Shown here in pieces: positions 32,001 to 41,614 of a stretch of 64,000 nucleotides of DNA (positions within the stretch are counted from its first letter, which is position 1; every line of letters begins with the position of its first letter). Both the position numbers and the translations under genes were made by a program. Origin of the DNA: Saccharomyces mikatae IFO 1815. Its lineage: Eukaryota; Ascomycota; Saccharomycetes; Saccharomycetales; Saccharomycetaceae. The stretch lies in assembly GCF_947241705.1 (NCBI RefSeq), contig NC_079256.1:1-64000 (forward strand). The letters run 5' to 3'. The notes beneath the pieces are model-generated. The model was given only the letters and a program-made list of their open reading frames with translations. It made no database searches and was not told where the DNA came from.

Positions 32001-32428
32001 TAACCTGTCATTTCTAGAGTAACATTTGTTGGGGTAGTGTAGAATCCAAAAAGATCTGTACCCCAGTATGAAATTCCTTGACTGTTGGAGCACTGACCTT
32101 TACCTCTACATCCCCAATCCCCATAAGCATTTTCTTGGGGGCACTTAAATGTACCTGAAGAGGTGACACAGGGAAGATTATAGTTGATGGAAATATCCGT
32201 CTGTCCACTAACAGAGCCCAGTTTAACTTTATTTGCATATTGATAAGCCATGTATTCTGCATTTGAGTACGTTGATGAATCCTTTAACGAATACTGGTAA
32301 AAGTTAATATTCATCCCATTCTTTCTTAGGTTCGTTGGCAAGCACGCTGCTGTAATTGCAGACGCGACATTAGCTAGTCCCAGTAACACAAGAGTTGCTA
32401 ATAATAAAAAATGATGTGTTATAGACAT
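26054..32428 (-). CDS. FLO9: Flo9 flocculin (lectin-like cell wall adhesin), expanded repeats
   Basis: 2124-residue GPI-type adhesin; S. cerevisiae Flo9 is ~1322 aa. Order: signal peptide (~1-24); PA14/Flo5 lectin domain (~25-270) with the calcium-binding DcisD pair Asp160-Asp161 in ATVDDSAIL; 13 repeats of ~45 aa of the [11 protein letters not shown] type (~278-856); 15 repeats of 57 aa of the [11 protein letters not shown] type with Ser-rich linkers (~857-1711); a Ser/Thr-rich stalk with [12 protein letters not shown] modules; and a hydrophobic GPI-signal tail (~2100-2124). It binds mannose chains on neighbouring cells to cause flocculation. Position between SEO1 and GDH3 fixes it as FLO9. 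The frame is intact. Upstream lies a 3.3-kb spacer, as is usual for FLO promoters. Confidence 0.95.
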   Translation of the reverse strand: MSITHHFLLLATLVLLGLANVASAITAACLPTNLRKNGMNINFYQYSLKDSSTYSNAEYMAYQYANKVKLGSVSGQTDISINYNLPCVTSSGTFKCPQENAYGDWGCRGKGQCSNSQGISYWGTDLFGFYTTPTNVTLEMTGYFLPPETGSYTFSFATVDDSAILSIGGYAAFDCCAQQQPPITSTNFTINGVKPWHKSLPSNIKGSVYMYAGYYYPMKIVYSNAVSWGSLPISVTLPDGTIVSDDFEGYVYSFDNNLSQPNCTILDPSNYTASDIITTTTEAWTGTFTTESTQMTTITGLNGLKTDETIIVIRTPTTVSTVTTTTEAWTGTFTTESTQRTIVNGTNGLKTDETIIVIRTPTTVSTVTTTTEAWTGTFTTESTQMTTLTGTNGLATDETIIVIRTPTTVSTVTTTTEAWTGTFTTESTQRTIVNGTNGLKTDETIIVIRTPTTVCTVTTTTEAWTGTFTTESTQRTIVNGTNGLKTDETIIVIRTPTTVSTVTTTTEAWTGTFTTESTQRTIVNGTNGLKTDETIIVIRTPTTVCTVTTTTEAWTGTFTTESTQMTTLTGTNGLATDETIIVIRTPTTVSTVTTTTEAWTGTFTTESTQMTTLTGTNGLATDETIIVIRTPTTVSTVTTTTEAWTGTFTTESTQRTIVNGTNGLKTDETIIVIRTPTTVSTVTTTTEAWTGTFTTESTQMTTLTGTNGLATDETIIVIRTPTTVSTVTTTTEAWTGTFTTESTQRTIVNGTNGLKTDETIIVIRTPTTVSTVTTTTEAWTGTFTTESTQMTTLTGTNGLATDETIIVIRTPTTVSTVTTTTEAWTGTFTTESTQMTTLTGTNGLATDETVIVIRTPSSVSSSSAPSSSSVAGLITTTTEPWSGSFTTTTTEMSTFTGTNGNPTDETVIVIRTPSSVSSSSAPSSSSVAGLIITTTEAWSGTFTTESTQITTLTGTNGLATDETVIVIRTPSSVSSSSAPSSSSVAGLITTTTEPWSGSFTTTTTEMSTFTGTNGNPTDETVIVIRTPSSVSSSSAPSSSSVAGLITTTTEPWSGTFTTTTTEMSTFTGTNGNPTDETVIVIRTPSSVSSSSAPSSSSVAGLITTTTEPWSGTFTTTTTQMTIVNGTDGNPTDETVIVIRTPSSVSSSSAQSSSSVAGLIITTTEAWSGTFTTESTQITTLTGTNGLATDETVIVIRTPSSVSSSSAPSSSSVAGLITTTTEPWSGTFTTTTTQMTIVNGTDGNPTDETVIVIRTPSSVSSSSAQSSSSVAGLIITTTEAWSGTFTTESTQITTLTGTNGLATDETVIVIRTPSSVSSSSAPSSSSVAGLIITTTEAWSGTFTTESTQITTLTGTNGLATDETVIVIRTPSSVSSSSAPSSSSVAGLITTTTEPWSGTFTTTTTQMTIVNGTDGNPTDETVIVIRTPSSVSSSSAQSSSSVAGLITTTTEPWSGTFTTTTTEMSTFTGTNGNPTDETVIVIRTPSSVSSSSAPSSSSVAGLITTTTEPWSGTFTTTTTEMSTFTGTNGNPTDETVIVIRTPSSVSSSSAPSSSSVAGLITTTTEPWSGTFTTTTTQMTIVNGTDGNPTDETVIVIRTPSSVSSSSAQSSSSVAGLITTTTEPWSGTFTTTTTQMTIVNGTDGNPTDETVIVIRTPSSVSSSSAPSSSSVAGLITTTTEPWSGTFTTTTTEMSTFTGTNGNPTDETVIVIKTRSSASPSSVTSFTPGSVISSVTPSHPIITPLYPSNGSSVISSSTEFKEHQITVNSISTLMCSSCESSVSIFTSSVISTSPSETQTGRIDSSGSNFKNYETSYSFTSSLVISKTSRPFAIQYSSSIPTTGIVSVAIESELPDSNTEIIGLTSTSSSNTQNTGNKIIPGLYHDPTTTQKITTTATKRSEKITSVTVTSCKSHMCTESIFSVAVTTATTTVSSITTKYNTWDPISSVGSTEKNSLFTDTPCESSICFNTVPPAIISTTTTPINYVTTVNPTLNPQTTNEADASSGILTSTTGARTSSESAIANTISNRNGALSSSGSGHAEAHSKITTNNISNINTISFSSETANTRKSTTSQLGIVSQQSLTTYISAMLQFSSASLEISSYLGIANDLVANSALCVFISSVLLAIV
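27296..29860 (-). repeat. FLO9 minisatellite B: 15 units of 171 bp
   Basis: Each unit codes 57 residues: a 39-residue Thr-rich core ([11 protein letters not shown]...[11 protein letters not shown]) plus an [16 protein letters not shown] linker. Three core sub-types alternate ([24 protein letters not shown], and an [15 protein letters not shown] type), with linker variants APSS and AQSS, pointing to repeated block duplication. Confidence 0.9.
29861..31597 (-). repeat. FLO9 minisatellite A: 13 units of 135 bp
   Basis: Each unit codes 45 residues ([17 protein letters not shown]...[12 protein letters not shown]). Two main sub-types, [11 protein letters not shown] and [11 protein letters not shown], are interspersed and nearly identical within type, so the array is strongly homogenised; rare TVCTV variants put a Cys in units 4 and 6. 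The thirteenth unit is the junction with array B. Confidence 0.9.
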
Positions 32429-35400
32429 AGTTGGGAGTTTATTTTACAATCATTAGTTTTAGATTGCGAACTTCAAGAGAGTACATGTTGAATAGCTCGA
32501 ATGAAGATTAAGCGTAAGCGCAGGTGAAATCTGTTAATCATCATGATTGATGTAATATATACGCAGATGAAATAATTTGGTGGGACAATACTTCTACATA
32601 GTGGGGGTATGATTATCTTGAACCGGAAGACTTTTCTAGCTACTGAAATTCTGTGCTATGATCCCGATAGAGTTTGAATTATTATTTTTAATTGATGTGA
32701 TGGTAAACGTTTTCTTTATGCAGCGGGACTGATCAGAAACAAAAAAAATACAAGGCCAGACATGGAAGAAAAACTACCTATGATGTACAAATCCCTTTAA
32801 GACGTGCTTGAAGGTACTCCCGAACAGGGGAGAATTTCCAGCATTTCCTGTTGTTTTCGGTCTATTTGAAAGGGAGATACACATTGCTCAAAGTGAACTA
32901 CTAAGAATCACCGCCAGGAAATAAACTAGGATGTTTGGCAGATCTAGAAATCAATAGCGGTATTGACAAATAGCCTGCTTTGCCTTTTTAGTACTTTCTC
33001 ACGTAGTCATCTCATAAAAAGACTGTAGAAAAATTCTAGAACGATATAGTTGCATTTTTCTGGGCCAAAAGAAGAAAAACCTATGCAATTCCAATGTCAA
33101 GTAAAGTTTTTTTGCCCAGATAGGCGCGCAATACGATAAAAATACTATAGAAACAGCCATAGGAGAATAATATTTGAGAGTTGACTAGAATTAAGGTTAG
33201 GCTCGAAAAGCTGCTAAAACTTAGCATCACCAAATGTTTCCTAGAAAAGAGATTGGTGGTTTCTGAAAAAAAAAATCCTTCGCACCTGCTTCCAACTAGA
33301 TATCGGTGCCTATAATACGGAAATCAGCGGACGGAATACTTCTTTTAAATGTTCTCTTCAAGTGCAGATTCCAAAGGTAAACAAGAGACGTTTTTGTTAT
33401 AGCTTTTTTCTCTTGGGGGCGCTCAAGGGCGTACGACAAATATTTGAAAAGTTTAAAAGTTATTTATTGGTAATACAGTTTAGTTTTACATGATCTTCAA
33501 AGTGATCAGTGCACAGTCCAGTCCATTTTACACGTTATGATACATGCTTTATTTTCAGCACGGCGGCCTCTAGACAAGTCGTTCAATTCAACGGACTCAT
33601 TACAAAGTTTAGGAAAGTGCTATCACGACAAAGTGAAAGTCCAACAAAAAACTGCAGATCGTTCCTTCTGTCGCAGTTAAAAATTGTACCTGCCAAGCCT
33701 CTTGCAATTGTAAGGCAAATCAGAAAACGCCACTTTCTTTTTCCAAGTTTTGGTTTGTTTTGAGGAAATAAAAGCAACCAAATTACGTCATGTAGGCAAC
33801 TTCTTAATACTTTCAGATATTTTCAATGGCAAACGCTAATTTATGTAAGCGAAAAAATTGATTTATGTAAGCAAAAGAGATATGTGGCTGGCAAACTAAA
33901 AATTAAACCACGCCAGAAACGGTTTAAAGACCCTATGAACTCTATAAACAGATTACTGCTTTGCGGGGATTTTGCGCTTCATTTGTTGTTGAGATAAAGT
34001 TAAGGTGCAGCAAACCGTATTTTTTCATGCACGTTTCTGTAATCTTCGGCTTTGCAGGTGTCTCCCTTAGTGGACATGTATTCTTGAAATAACTATGTGG
34101 AAAAAAAAAGTTTCTGGTTTACTTTTATGACTCGGATATTAGTTGTTCACACTATCATATCGTGGTAGTAGTAGGAAGTACCGAGGCAACATCGTAGGGA
34201 TCTAATGACGTCTGACAGTGAGAACTTGTTTGTTAATTAGCAACCACTGAAATTGGTTGGCAAGACGCTATACACTGGTCTTCATCGAATGTTGATGTAG
34301 TGAGGATCGTCCTGTTTACTGTTTCTAGTCGACCAGAATATTTACAACCCATGTTTAGCATGGCATAAGGGAAAAAAAGTTTTTCATAGTACCTACATGT
34401 TCTTGTGGGTAGTTGAAGATTGAGAAAATAGTAGCATCGGTTTCGTCTGATTCGCCCTACATTTAGGCAGTTACATTAAAGTATTTCTTTTCTCATATAC
34501 TTGAATTCTTGATAATGGCGTGTGCCACGTTTATTATACTTCTGATTAACTTTGTACCAAAGCTTTTGCTTCATCCAAAGTTCTCACATGGGCACATCAG
34601 TTGGTCTAGTGCAGTGAATACTTTAATAAGCAAATTGGCAAGCTCTTTTTCCACGCAGAATTTGCAATGGTTAGCCCTGTCATAATCTAGATGCATTGTC
34701 TGACAAGCAAAAGTTAGGATGGATGTGTTAAAAGCTAGCAGAAAGTCTAGATGATAGAATAAAATTAATAACGGACCAGTTTTGAAAGAACCGGTATTTT
34801 TAAGTTTCTGCTCATGCTCCCTCACATATTCAAAAAACTACATACCCTAACCTGGTATGTAGTTTTGATTTAAACATTCTGTTAGGTAGAATAAGCAAAG
34901 AGCATAATCCCAATGACATAGGCAAAAATTCTCTAGTCATATAATTCCGTACCCAAAGGAATTATTATTGCAAAGTTTGCTTTTTTAACGTTTTGTTATA
35001 AATTATATTTTTCAAGCACTGAAAGGACCCTTACATATTATATAGAATATAATAAAAAAGGGTTAATTCTGATCTGGAAGAAAAAACCCTGCCTGACACG
35101 TATAATCTCGATATCACGACGGTATTCTTTTTAACTACATCAATCCCATAGGGGAACGAACCATCCGTTCTAGAAACGGCTGATAACCACTATTTTGGTT
35201 TTCGGAATGTCTCTGTGCAAATGAACGAGCGAGATTATTTGAAACCAAGGAGGCCTTGATGAAAATTATCAAAAGAAAGAAAGAAGTATCCTTGAATTAC
35301 ATAGTAACATCAGTGGAGACTTTTCTCACAAGGAATGAGACTACTACCTTTTCTTTTTTCTCCCTTCAGTTGGCTTGATTGGTCCAGCCTTCACGTAGAA

Positions 35401-35707
35401 CGAAAAAATGCGGAGAGGGATCCAGTCAATTTTTGAAGGGTATTCCTTATCAATATAGGATGGCAACATCAGTAATAATAGGCTATTGTATAGTGAGTGC
35501 TATGGCTGTGGAAGAAAATGATGACCTGACTGCTCCTCTGAAAGAAGGCTTTTGGTTTTCACGTTACCTTTGAATAAAGAGATATTGACAAGCTGTTTCT
35601 GGCCCTTCGAAATCAATTATATAAAAGCACATAAGCTATTATGTATATAGATAGATAGATAGTGAAGTAGCAACAAAATCACCCCAAAAAGAAAGGCGAA
35701 AAGGAAA
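32429..35707. other. FLO9-GDH3 divergent intergenic region
   Basis: 3.3 kb with no convincing gene. The left part is the long FLO9 promoter; the right part is the GDH3 promoter (ATAGATAGATAG run at 35647-35660 just before the gene). A perfect hairpin lies at 34834-34866. Short open frames (for example 34571-34825 minus, 35379-35573 plus) lack recognisable similarity. Confidence 0.6.
34834..34866. repeat. Perfect 13-bp inverted repeat with 7-nt loop
   Basis: AAAACTACATACC (34834-34846) and GGTATGTAGTTTT (34854-34866) are exact reverse complements around CTAACCT. The stem could form a DNA or RNA hairpin. It lies in the FLO9-GDH3 spacer about 840 bp upstream of GDH3. No family is recognised. 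Confidence 0.8.
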
Positions 35708-37081
35708 ATGACAAGTGAACCCGAATTTCAGCAGGCTTACGATGAGATTGTTTCTTCTGTGGAGGACTCACGAATCTTTGAGAAATTTCCACAGTATAGG
35801 AAAGTACTACCTATTGTTTCTGTTCCGGAGAGAAGCATTCAATTCAGAGTCACATGGGAAAATGACAAGGGCGAGCAAGAAGTGGCACAGGGATACAGAG
35901 TGCAGTTCAACTCAACAAAGGGGCCTTACAAGGGTGGACTGCGCTTTCACCCATCGGTGAACCTGTCCATACTGAAATTTCTGGGGTTTGAACAAATCTT
36001 CAAGAACGCCCTCACTGGATTAGACATGGGTGGTGCTAAAGGTGGTCTGTGTGTAGATTTAAAAGGCAAGTCTGACAATGAGATCAGAAGGATTTGCTAC
36101 GCGTTCATGAGAGAATTAAGCAAGCATATTGGCAAGGATACGGATGTCCCCGCGGGTGATATTGGTGTTGGTGGCCGTGAGATTGGTTACTTGTTTGGGG
36201 CTTACAGATCGTACAAGAACTCTTGGGAAGGTGTTTTGACCGGTAAGGGTTTGAATTGGGGTGGCTCGCTCATTAGGCCGGAGGCCACTGGCTTCGGGTT
36301 AGTCTACTATACGCAAGCGATGATCGATTATGCTACAAACGGCAAGGAGTCGTTCGAGGGCAAGCGTGTGACAATCTCCGGAAGCGGTAACGTGGCGCAA
36401 TATGCAGCTTTGAAAGTTATCGAGCTGGGTGGTATTGTGGTGTCGTTATCAGACTCGAAGGGATGCATTGTCTCCGAGACTGGTATTACGTCGGAGCAAA
36501 TCAGCGACATCGCTGCAGCCAAGATCCGTTTCAAGTCCTTGAAAGAAATCGTTGATGACTACGCAACCTTCAGCGAATGTAAGATCAAGTATATAGCAAG
36601 GGCACGCCCATGGACCCACGTGGCCGACGTGGATATTGCCCTGCCCTGTGCCACTCAAAACGAGGTTAGTGGTGATGAAGCCAAGGTCCTAGTAGCATCC
36701 GGCGTAAAGTTTGTTGCCGAAGGTGCAAACATGGGCTCAACACCTGAGGCCATCTCTGTTTTCGAAACAGCGCGTAGCACTGCAACCAATGCTAACGACG
36801 CCGTCTGGTTCGGGCCCCCAAAGGCAGCTAACCTAGGTGGCGTAGCAGTATCCGGTCTGGAAATGGCTCAGAATTCGCAAAAGGTCACTTGGACTGCCGA
36901 GCGTGTAGATCAAGAATTGAAGAAGATAATGATTAACTGCTTCAACGACTGCATACAAGCCGCACAAGACTACTCCACGGAGAAAAACACCAAGACCCTA
37001 CCATCATTGGTCAAGGGGGCCAACATTGCGAGCTTCGTCATGGTAGCTGATGCCATGCTTGATCAAGGAGACGTTTTCTAG
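35708..37081 (+). CDS. GDH3: NADP-dependent glutamate dehydrogenase 3
   Basis: 457-residue NADP+-glutamate dehydrogenase, same length as S. cerevisiae Gdh3; it makes glutamate from ammonia and 2-oxoglutarate, mainly on non-fermentable carbon and in stationary phase. It has the catalytic Lys111 in [12 protein letters not shown], the [15 protein letters not shown] loop and the Rossmann [19 protein letters not shown]. Two differences from the paralog consensus I know: Ala110 in place of Gly before the catalytic Lys (allowed in the family signature), and Arg298 (AGG, 36599-36601) where Gdh1/Gdh3 have Gly in AGARPWTHV. The frame is intact, and position next to FLO9 and BDH2 confirms GDH3 rather than GDH1. 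Confidence 0.96.
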   Translation: MTSEPEFQQAYDEIVSSVEDSRIFEKFPQYRKVLPIVSVPERSIQFRVTWENDKGEQEVAQGYRVQFNSTKGPYKGGLRFHPSVNLSILKFLGFEQIFKNALTGLDMGGAKGGLCVDLKGKSDNEIRRICYAFMRELSKHIGKDTDVPAGDIGVGGREIGYLFGAYRSYKNSWEGVLTGKGLNWGGSLIRPEATGFGLVYYTQAMIDYATNGKESFEGKRVTISGSGNVAQYAALKVIELGGIVVSLSDSKGCIVSETGITSEQISDIAAAKIRFKSLKEIVDDYATFSECKIKYIARARPWTHVADVDIALPCATQNEVSGDEAKVLVASGVKFVAEGANMGSTPEAISVFETARSTATNANDAVWFGPPKAANLGGVAVSGLEMAQNSQKVTWTAERVDQELKKIMINCFNDCIQAAQDYSTEKNTKTLPSLVKGANIASFVMVADAMLDQGDVF

Positions 37082-37192
37082 TCGTAAGCGCTATTTTTTT
37101 TTGTTCGTAATTATCTGTGTAATGTAGTATTGTGTTCTACTTTAACTAACCTCATAAACAGGGTTCAGTATTACGGAAGAGGACCCCTGAGC

Positions 37193-37200
37193 TCCGCGGA
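37193..37200. promoter_or_regulatory. Perfect PDRE (TCCGCGGA) in the BDH2 promoter
   Basis: TCCGCGGA is the palindromic Pdr1/Pdr3 element. It lies 372 bp upstream of BDH2 and 112 bp after the GDH3 stop. A TATATAA lies near 37403, and a run of AAC triplets at 37529-37548 probably falls in the leader. The remaining 490-bp spacer shows nothing else I recognise. Confidence 0.6.
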
Positions 37201-37571
37201 AGTTTTTGTGGCCGTGCGGGGTGAGGAGTTTGTGAGGGCAGCGTTTCAAGCAATTAAGCTAGGCAACTTAAAGGGGTTAGTCTAGCTAGTTCAGATATGA
37301 TAAGGAGGACCAAGCAAGGGGGTTGCTACCACGGCTGTGTCAGTAAACCGACAGGTGCAGCTATTAGCAGCAGGTTAAGTGGATGGTGCTGAAGATGTAC
37401 ACATATATAAGGATGGCGGAATGTGTTTGTAGTAACAGCTCGACCCACCTGCAGTTTCGCAGATCTTGAATCTTGGCAAGTGTAGGATCATCATCAAGTT
37501 ATTAAGCGATTAATACAGTATAGAGTTAACAACAACAACAACAACAACGAATTATCAAACATTTTTTTATT

Positions 37572-38825
37572 ATGAAAGCCTTAGCGTATTTCGGTAAGGG
37601 TGACATTAGGTTCACCAACAGTCTGAAGGAGCCACGCATCGTGGCTCCGGATGAGCTTGTGATTGATATCGCATGGTGTGGTATTTGCGGTACGGACTTA
37701 CACGAGTACACCGATGGTCCTATCTTTTTTCCTGAGGATGGACACACACATGAGATCAGTCACAATCCGTTACCACAGGCGATGGGCCACGAAATGGCTG
37801 GCACAGTCTTGGAGGTAGGACCTGGTGTTGCACACCTCAAAGTCGGGGACAAAGTGGTTGTCGAGCCCACAGGTACATGCAGGGACCGTTATCGTTGGCC
37901 CGAGTCGCCGAACGTTGACAAGGAATGGTGTGCTGCTTGCAAAAAGGGCTACTACAATATCTGTTCGTATCTGGGACTTTGCGGAGCAGGTGTGCAAAGT
38001 GGTGGGTTTGCAGAGCGTGTTGTGATGAACGAATCTCATTGCTACAAAGTGCCGGACTTCGTACCGCTGGATGTTGCGGCTTTGATCCAGCCCTTGGCCG
38101 TGTGCTGGCACGCGATCAGTGTCTGTGAGTTTAAAGCAGGGTCTACTGCGTTGATCATTGGTGCTGGCCCCATTGGTCTAGGAACTATACTAGCGTTGAA
38201 CGCAGCCGGTTGCAGGGACATAGTCGTTTCAGAGCCTGCCAAGTTGAGGAGAGAGCTGGCTGAGAAAATGGGTGCCAGGGTTTATGACCCAACCGAGCAC
38301 GCTGCCAGGGAAAGCATCGACTATCTGAGGTCAGTTGCTGAAGGTGGTGACGGATTTGACTACACATTTGATTGCTCCGGGTTGGAGGTCACATTAAATG
38401 CTGCCATTCAATGTCTCACGTTCAGAGGTACTGCCGTCAACTTGGCCATGTGGGGTCATCACAAAATACAGTTTTCGCCGATGGACATTACGCTTCACGA
38501 GAGAAAGTATATGGGGTCCATGTGCTATACACACCACGATTTTGAAGCTGTAATCGAGGCCTTGGAAGAACGCAGGATCGATGTGGCCAAGGCGAGACAT
38601 ATGATAACGGGAAGGGTCAACATCGAAGACGGTTTGAACGGTGCCATCATGAAGTTGATAAACGAAAAGGAGTCTACCATTAAGATTATTTTGACTCCTA
38701 ATAACCACGGAGAATTAAACAAGGAAGCCGATAACGAAAAGAAGGATATTTCCGAGCTTAGCACTTTCAAAAATCAAGAAAGATTACGGGAGTCCATAAA
38801 CGAGGCCAAGCTGCGTCATACATAA
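37572..38825 (+). CDS. BDH2: Putative medium-chain alcohol dehydrogenase Bdh2
   Basis: 417-residue zinc alcohol dehydrogenase, same length as S. cerevisiae Bdh2 and paralogous to the adjacent BDH1. Zinc ligands are Cys39 (GICGTDLHEY) and His73/Glu74 (MGHEMAG); structural-zinc cysteines lie in the CAACKKGYYNIC segment; the NAD-binding IIGAGPIGLGTILALN follows. It has a ~35-residue charged C-terminal extension (NKEADNEKKDISELSTF...) that Bdh1 lacks. The substrate of Bdh2 is not firmly known; butanediol/diacetyl-type oxidoreduction is inferred from Bdh1. It is in tandem with BDH1, likely from an old duplication. Confidence 0.95.
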   Translation: MKALAYFGKGDIRFTNSLKEPRIVAPDELVIDIAWCGICGTDLHEYTDGPIFFPEDGHTHEISHNPLPQAMGHEMAGTVLEVGPGVAHLKVGDKVVVEPTGTCRDRYRWPESPNVDKEWCAACKKGYYNICSYLGLCGAGVQSGGFAERVVMNESHCYKVPDFVPLDVAALIQPLAVCWHAISVCEFKAGSTALIIGAGPIGLGTILALNAAGCRDIVVSEPAKLRRELAEKMGARVYDPTEHAARESIDYLRSVAEGGDGFDYTFDCSGLEVTLNAAIQCLTFRGTAVNLAMWGHHKIQFSPMDITLHERKYMGSMCYTHHDFEAVIEALEERRIDVAKARHMITGRVNIEDGLNGAIMKLINEKESTIKIILTPNNHGELNKEADNEKKDISELSTFKNQERLRESINEAKLRHT

Positions 38826-39301
38826 TTGAGTTACTCGCAAATCCTCACGTTAATCCTCTGCTAAGATACACGTTCCTGTAATCTAATACCTTATACACCC
38901 ACATCCTCTGACGCGATCTTTCTCTGCAATACTTCTATATACGGCATATGTACACCTATCAAGCCAATGGGGGCAACAGTTAGCATATTCAAACAGCGTT
39001 AATTGTGTTGACACTGTTCTTTTACACCTTTTGGCGTTTCAAACGGAGCGGAAGGACCCGTATCTTCCTGTTCTTTCCTGTCCTTTTTCCCCCTTAGGGA
39101 GTTCAACATGTTCGTGGATTTGATAATAAGTGAAGAATGAAGAAAAAAAAAATTGACATATAAAAATGGAACAAGTTCTCCACGGAAGATTCGCCAGTTG
39201 AGATCTTTGAACAAATGTAGCACTCTTTCTTTCTAATAAGGTTTTCTTGGTAGAATAGATAAGCGAAAAAGCAAATAGGAATTAAATAAGGTTAAGTAAG
39301 C
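38826..39301. other. BDH2-BDH1 spacer
   Basis: 476 bp carrying the BDH2 3' end and BDH1 promoter. A TATAAAAA lies near 39159. No other site or gene is recognised. Confidence 0.5.
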
Positions 39302-40450
39302 ATGAGAGCTCTGGCATATTTCAAGAAGGGTGACATCCATTTCACTAATGACATCCCTAAGCCCGAGATTCAAACCGACGATGAAGTTCTTATTGATGTC
39401 TCTTGGTGTGGGATTTGTGGCTCGGATCTTCACGAGTACTTGGATGGCCCAATCTTCATGCCTAAGGATGGTGAGTGTCATGCTCTGTCCAACGCTGGTC
39501 TACCTCTAGCAATGGGGCATGAAATGTCAGGAATTGTCGCTGAAGTAGGTCCCAAGGTGACAAAGGTGAAGGTTGGCGACCATGTGGTCGTCGATGCCGC
39601 TAGCAGTTGTGCGGATCTGCACTGCTGGCCACAATCCAAGCATTACAGCTCTAAGCCTTGCGAAGCTTGTAAGAAGGGCAGTGAAAACCTATGCACACAT
39701 GGCGGTTTTATTGGATTAGGTGTTATCAGCGGCGGTTTTGCTGAGCAAGTTGCTGTCTCTGAACACCACATTATCCCCGTTCCGAAGGAAATCCCATTGG
39801 ATGTGGCTGCTTTAGTTGAACCTCTTTCTGTCACCTGGCATGCAGTCAAGATATCCGGCTTCAAAAAGGGTAGCTCAGCTCTGGTTCTTGGTGCAGGTCC
39901 TATTGGGTTGTGTACCATCTTGGTGCTAAAGGGAATGGGGGCTGGTAAAATCGTAGTGTCTGAAGTTGCAGAGAGAAGAATAGAAATGGCCAAGAATCTA
40001 GGCGTCGAAGTCTTTAACCCCTCCAAGCACGGTCAAAAATCCATAGAAGTATTACGTGGATTGACCAAGAGCCATGACGGGTTTGACTACAGTTATGACT
40101 GCTCTGGTATTCAAGTTACTTTTGAAACTTCCCTCAAAGCATTGACCTTCAAGGGAACCGCCACCAACATTGCTGTCTGGGGTCCAAAGCCTGTGCCATT
40201 CCAACCAATGGATGTGACCCTGCAAGAGAAAATCCTCACCGGTTCGATCGGCTATGTCGTCGAGGACTTTGAAGGAGTGGTTCAAGCAATCCACAACGGA
40301 GACATTACCTTGGAAGACTGTAAACAACTGATCACAGGTAAGCAAAAGATTGAGGATGGTTGGGAAAAGGGTTTCCAAGAGTTGATGGATCATAAGGAGT
40401 CCAACGTGAAGATTCTATTGACTCCCAACAATCACGGTGAGATGACGTAA
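39302..40450 (+). CDS. BDH1: (2R,3R)-2,3-butanediol dehydrogenase
   Basis: 382-residue NAD-dependent enzyme, same length as S. cerevisiae Bdh1; it reduces acetoin to (2R,3R)-butanediol and runs in reverse on butanediol, in the cytosol. Cys39 (WCGICGSDLHEY) and His73/Glu74 (MGHEMSG) bind the catalytic zinc; CEACKKGSENLC holds the structural-zinc cysteines; LVLGAGPIGLCTILVLKGMG is the Rossmann motif. From memory about 25 of 382 residues differ from S. cerevisiae, including the last residue (Thr for Lys), one of the clearer signs that this is a sister species. It ends NNHGEMT. Confidence 0.96.
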   Translation: MRALAYFKKGDIHFTNDIPKPEIQTDDEVLIDVSWCGICGSDLHEYLDGPIFMPKDGECHALSNAGLPLAMGHEMSGIVAEVGPKVTKVKVGDHVVVDAASSCADLHCWPQSKHYSSKPCEACKKGSENLCTHGGFIGLGVISGGFAEQVAVSEHHIIPVPKEIPLDVAALVEPLSVTWHAVKISGFKKGSSALVLGAGPIGLCTILVLKGMGAGKIVVSEVAERRIEMAKNLGVEVFNPSKHGQKSIEVLRGLTKSHDGFDYSYDCSGIQVTFETSLKALTFKGTATNIAVWGPKPVPFQPMDVTLQEKILTGSIGYVVEDFEGVVQAIHNGDITLEDCKQLITGKQKIEDGWEKGFQELMDHKESNVKILLTPNNHGEMT

Positions 40451-40601
40451 TGGCAAAATAACATTCAAGGGCCCTCTGGGCTCACTTGTAGTATCTGAAA
40501 TTATGTATTTTTTTGTAATGTTTTTTATTATGAACAAACTGACATAACTTTTCTTTGACTATCTATACCTTTTTTCTATTTTTCTCTTTTCATTTGACCT
40601 A

Positions 40602-40620
40602 GCGATGAGCTGAAAATTTT
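40602..40620 (+). promoter_or_regulatory. PAC and RRPE elements upstream of ECM1
   Basis: GCGATGAG (40602-40609, PAC) is followed after one base by TGAAAATTTT (40611-40620, RRPE). This is the classic ordered pair of ribosome-biogenesis promoters (Dot6/Tod6 and Stb3 sites), 106-124 bp before the ECM1 start. It fits ECM1's role in pre-60S export. Confidence 0.85.
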
Positions 40621-40725
40621 TTTTTGGCAAAGGACCCTTTGAAAGCATCTGAAATGAGAACAGAAACTGGCACATAATGCTTTTCCTTGAATCCATAAAG
40701 GTAAGGTATTGTCTACAAGCAAAAT

Positions 40726-41292
40726 ATGGCAAAGAAAATATCAAAGAACTCTAGAGCTGCTAGGCAGTCGGATGCTTTTGATCCCGAAGTAAAAGATTTA
40801 AGTGAACTACCTAGAGCTGAGAAAACAGACTTGACCAATATTTTGATTAGAACAGCTGCCAAGAATGAAGCATTATTGGAAGCAAAAATTTCTAAGAAAG
40901 CTAACAAAAGTAAGAGGGGCAAAAAGATAAATAAAAAGGTTTTGGAAGACAAACTGGCTAATTCCATCTCATCCATGGACAAAGATCGTTTAGTGAAGGC
41001 ATTAAATTTCACTAATCGTTTGGATGGTAAGATTGCAAAGTCTATATCTCGTGCCAAGTACATTCAAAATACAAGAAAGGCTGGCTGGGATAGCACCAAT
41101 GAAACTATAAAGAAAGAGCTGGCATTTTTGAGCGGGGGTTTATCAGTGGGTGTAAAAAGGGTGACTGGAGGTGACGCTAGCAATGAAGACGAAGAGGCTC
41201 CAGAAGTATTTGACTCGTTAGCAGAAGAGAAGATAATACAGAAAGCTCCTGCTAACAGATTTGGTGTCTTGCCAGATGATGTTGAAGAATAG
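40726..41292 (+). CDS. ECM1: Ecm1 pre-60S ribosomal subunit export factor
   Basis: 188-residue basic protein (MAKKISKNSRAARQ...ends FGVLPDDVEE) that shuttles with pre-60S particles and helps nuclear export with Mex67/Nmd3. Lys/Arg-rich stretches (SKKANKSKRGKKINKK) suit a nuclear/nucleolar role, and the C-terminal third is acidic. The S. cerevisiae annotation is 212 aa with 24 extra N-terminal residues before MAKKIS; here two in-frame TAA codons lie within 30 bp upstream of this ATG, so the shorter start is the only one possible and is probably the true start in both species. Preceded by PAC and RRPE elements. Confidence 0.94.
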   Translation: MAKKISKNSRAARQSDAFDPEVKDLSELPRAEKTDLTNILIRTAAKNEALLEAKISKKANKSKRGKKINKKVLEDKLANSISSMDKDRLVKALNFTNRLDGKIAKSISRAKYIQNTRKAGWDSTNETIKKELAFLSGGLSVGVKRVTGGDASNEDEEAPEVFDSLAEEKIIQKAPANRFGVLPDDVEE

Positions 41293-41614
41293 ACCTTTTT
41301 TTGTACGAAAAAGACACTTGGGATATATTGTAGTAGGCATATTTTTCTCTTTATTTTTGTAAATTAGATACATGGTTCATTGTAGTTTCATAATATTTGA
41401 TATATCTAGGTGTACGTCATTGCGTGAAGGTCTTGTTAATTGTTATAGGTTTTTTCAATCATGTTTATACATAAGAATAAGAAAAAGAAAAAGAGCCCTA
41501 TGAATTGGTTAGTTGACGACCATCGGATGCCTATGGTAGTGAGCGTTAAGAAAAAGCTTGAAGCCCAGATTGTTCAACTTGGGAAGAAAAATAAAGTGCT
41601 CATAAGGTGATAGT
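41293..41614. other. ECM1-CNE1 spacer
   Basis: 322 bp with ECM1 3'-end AT-rich sequence and the CNE1 promoter. I see no recognised element. Confidence 0.45.

Noticed and set aside
35379-35573. 64-codon frame upstream of GDH3
   Set aside because: No similarity and lies in the GDH3 promoter; likely random.
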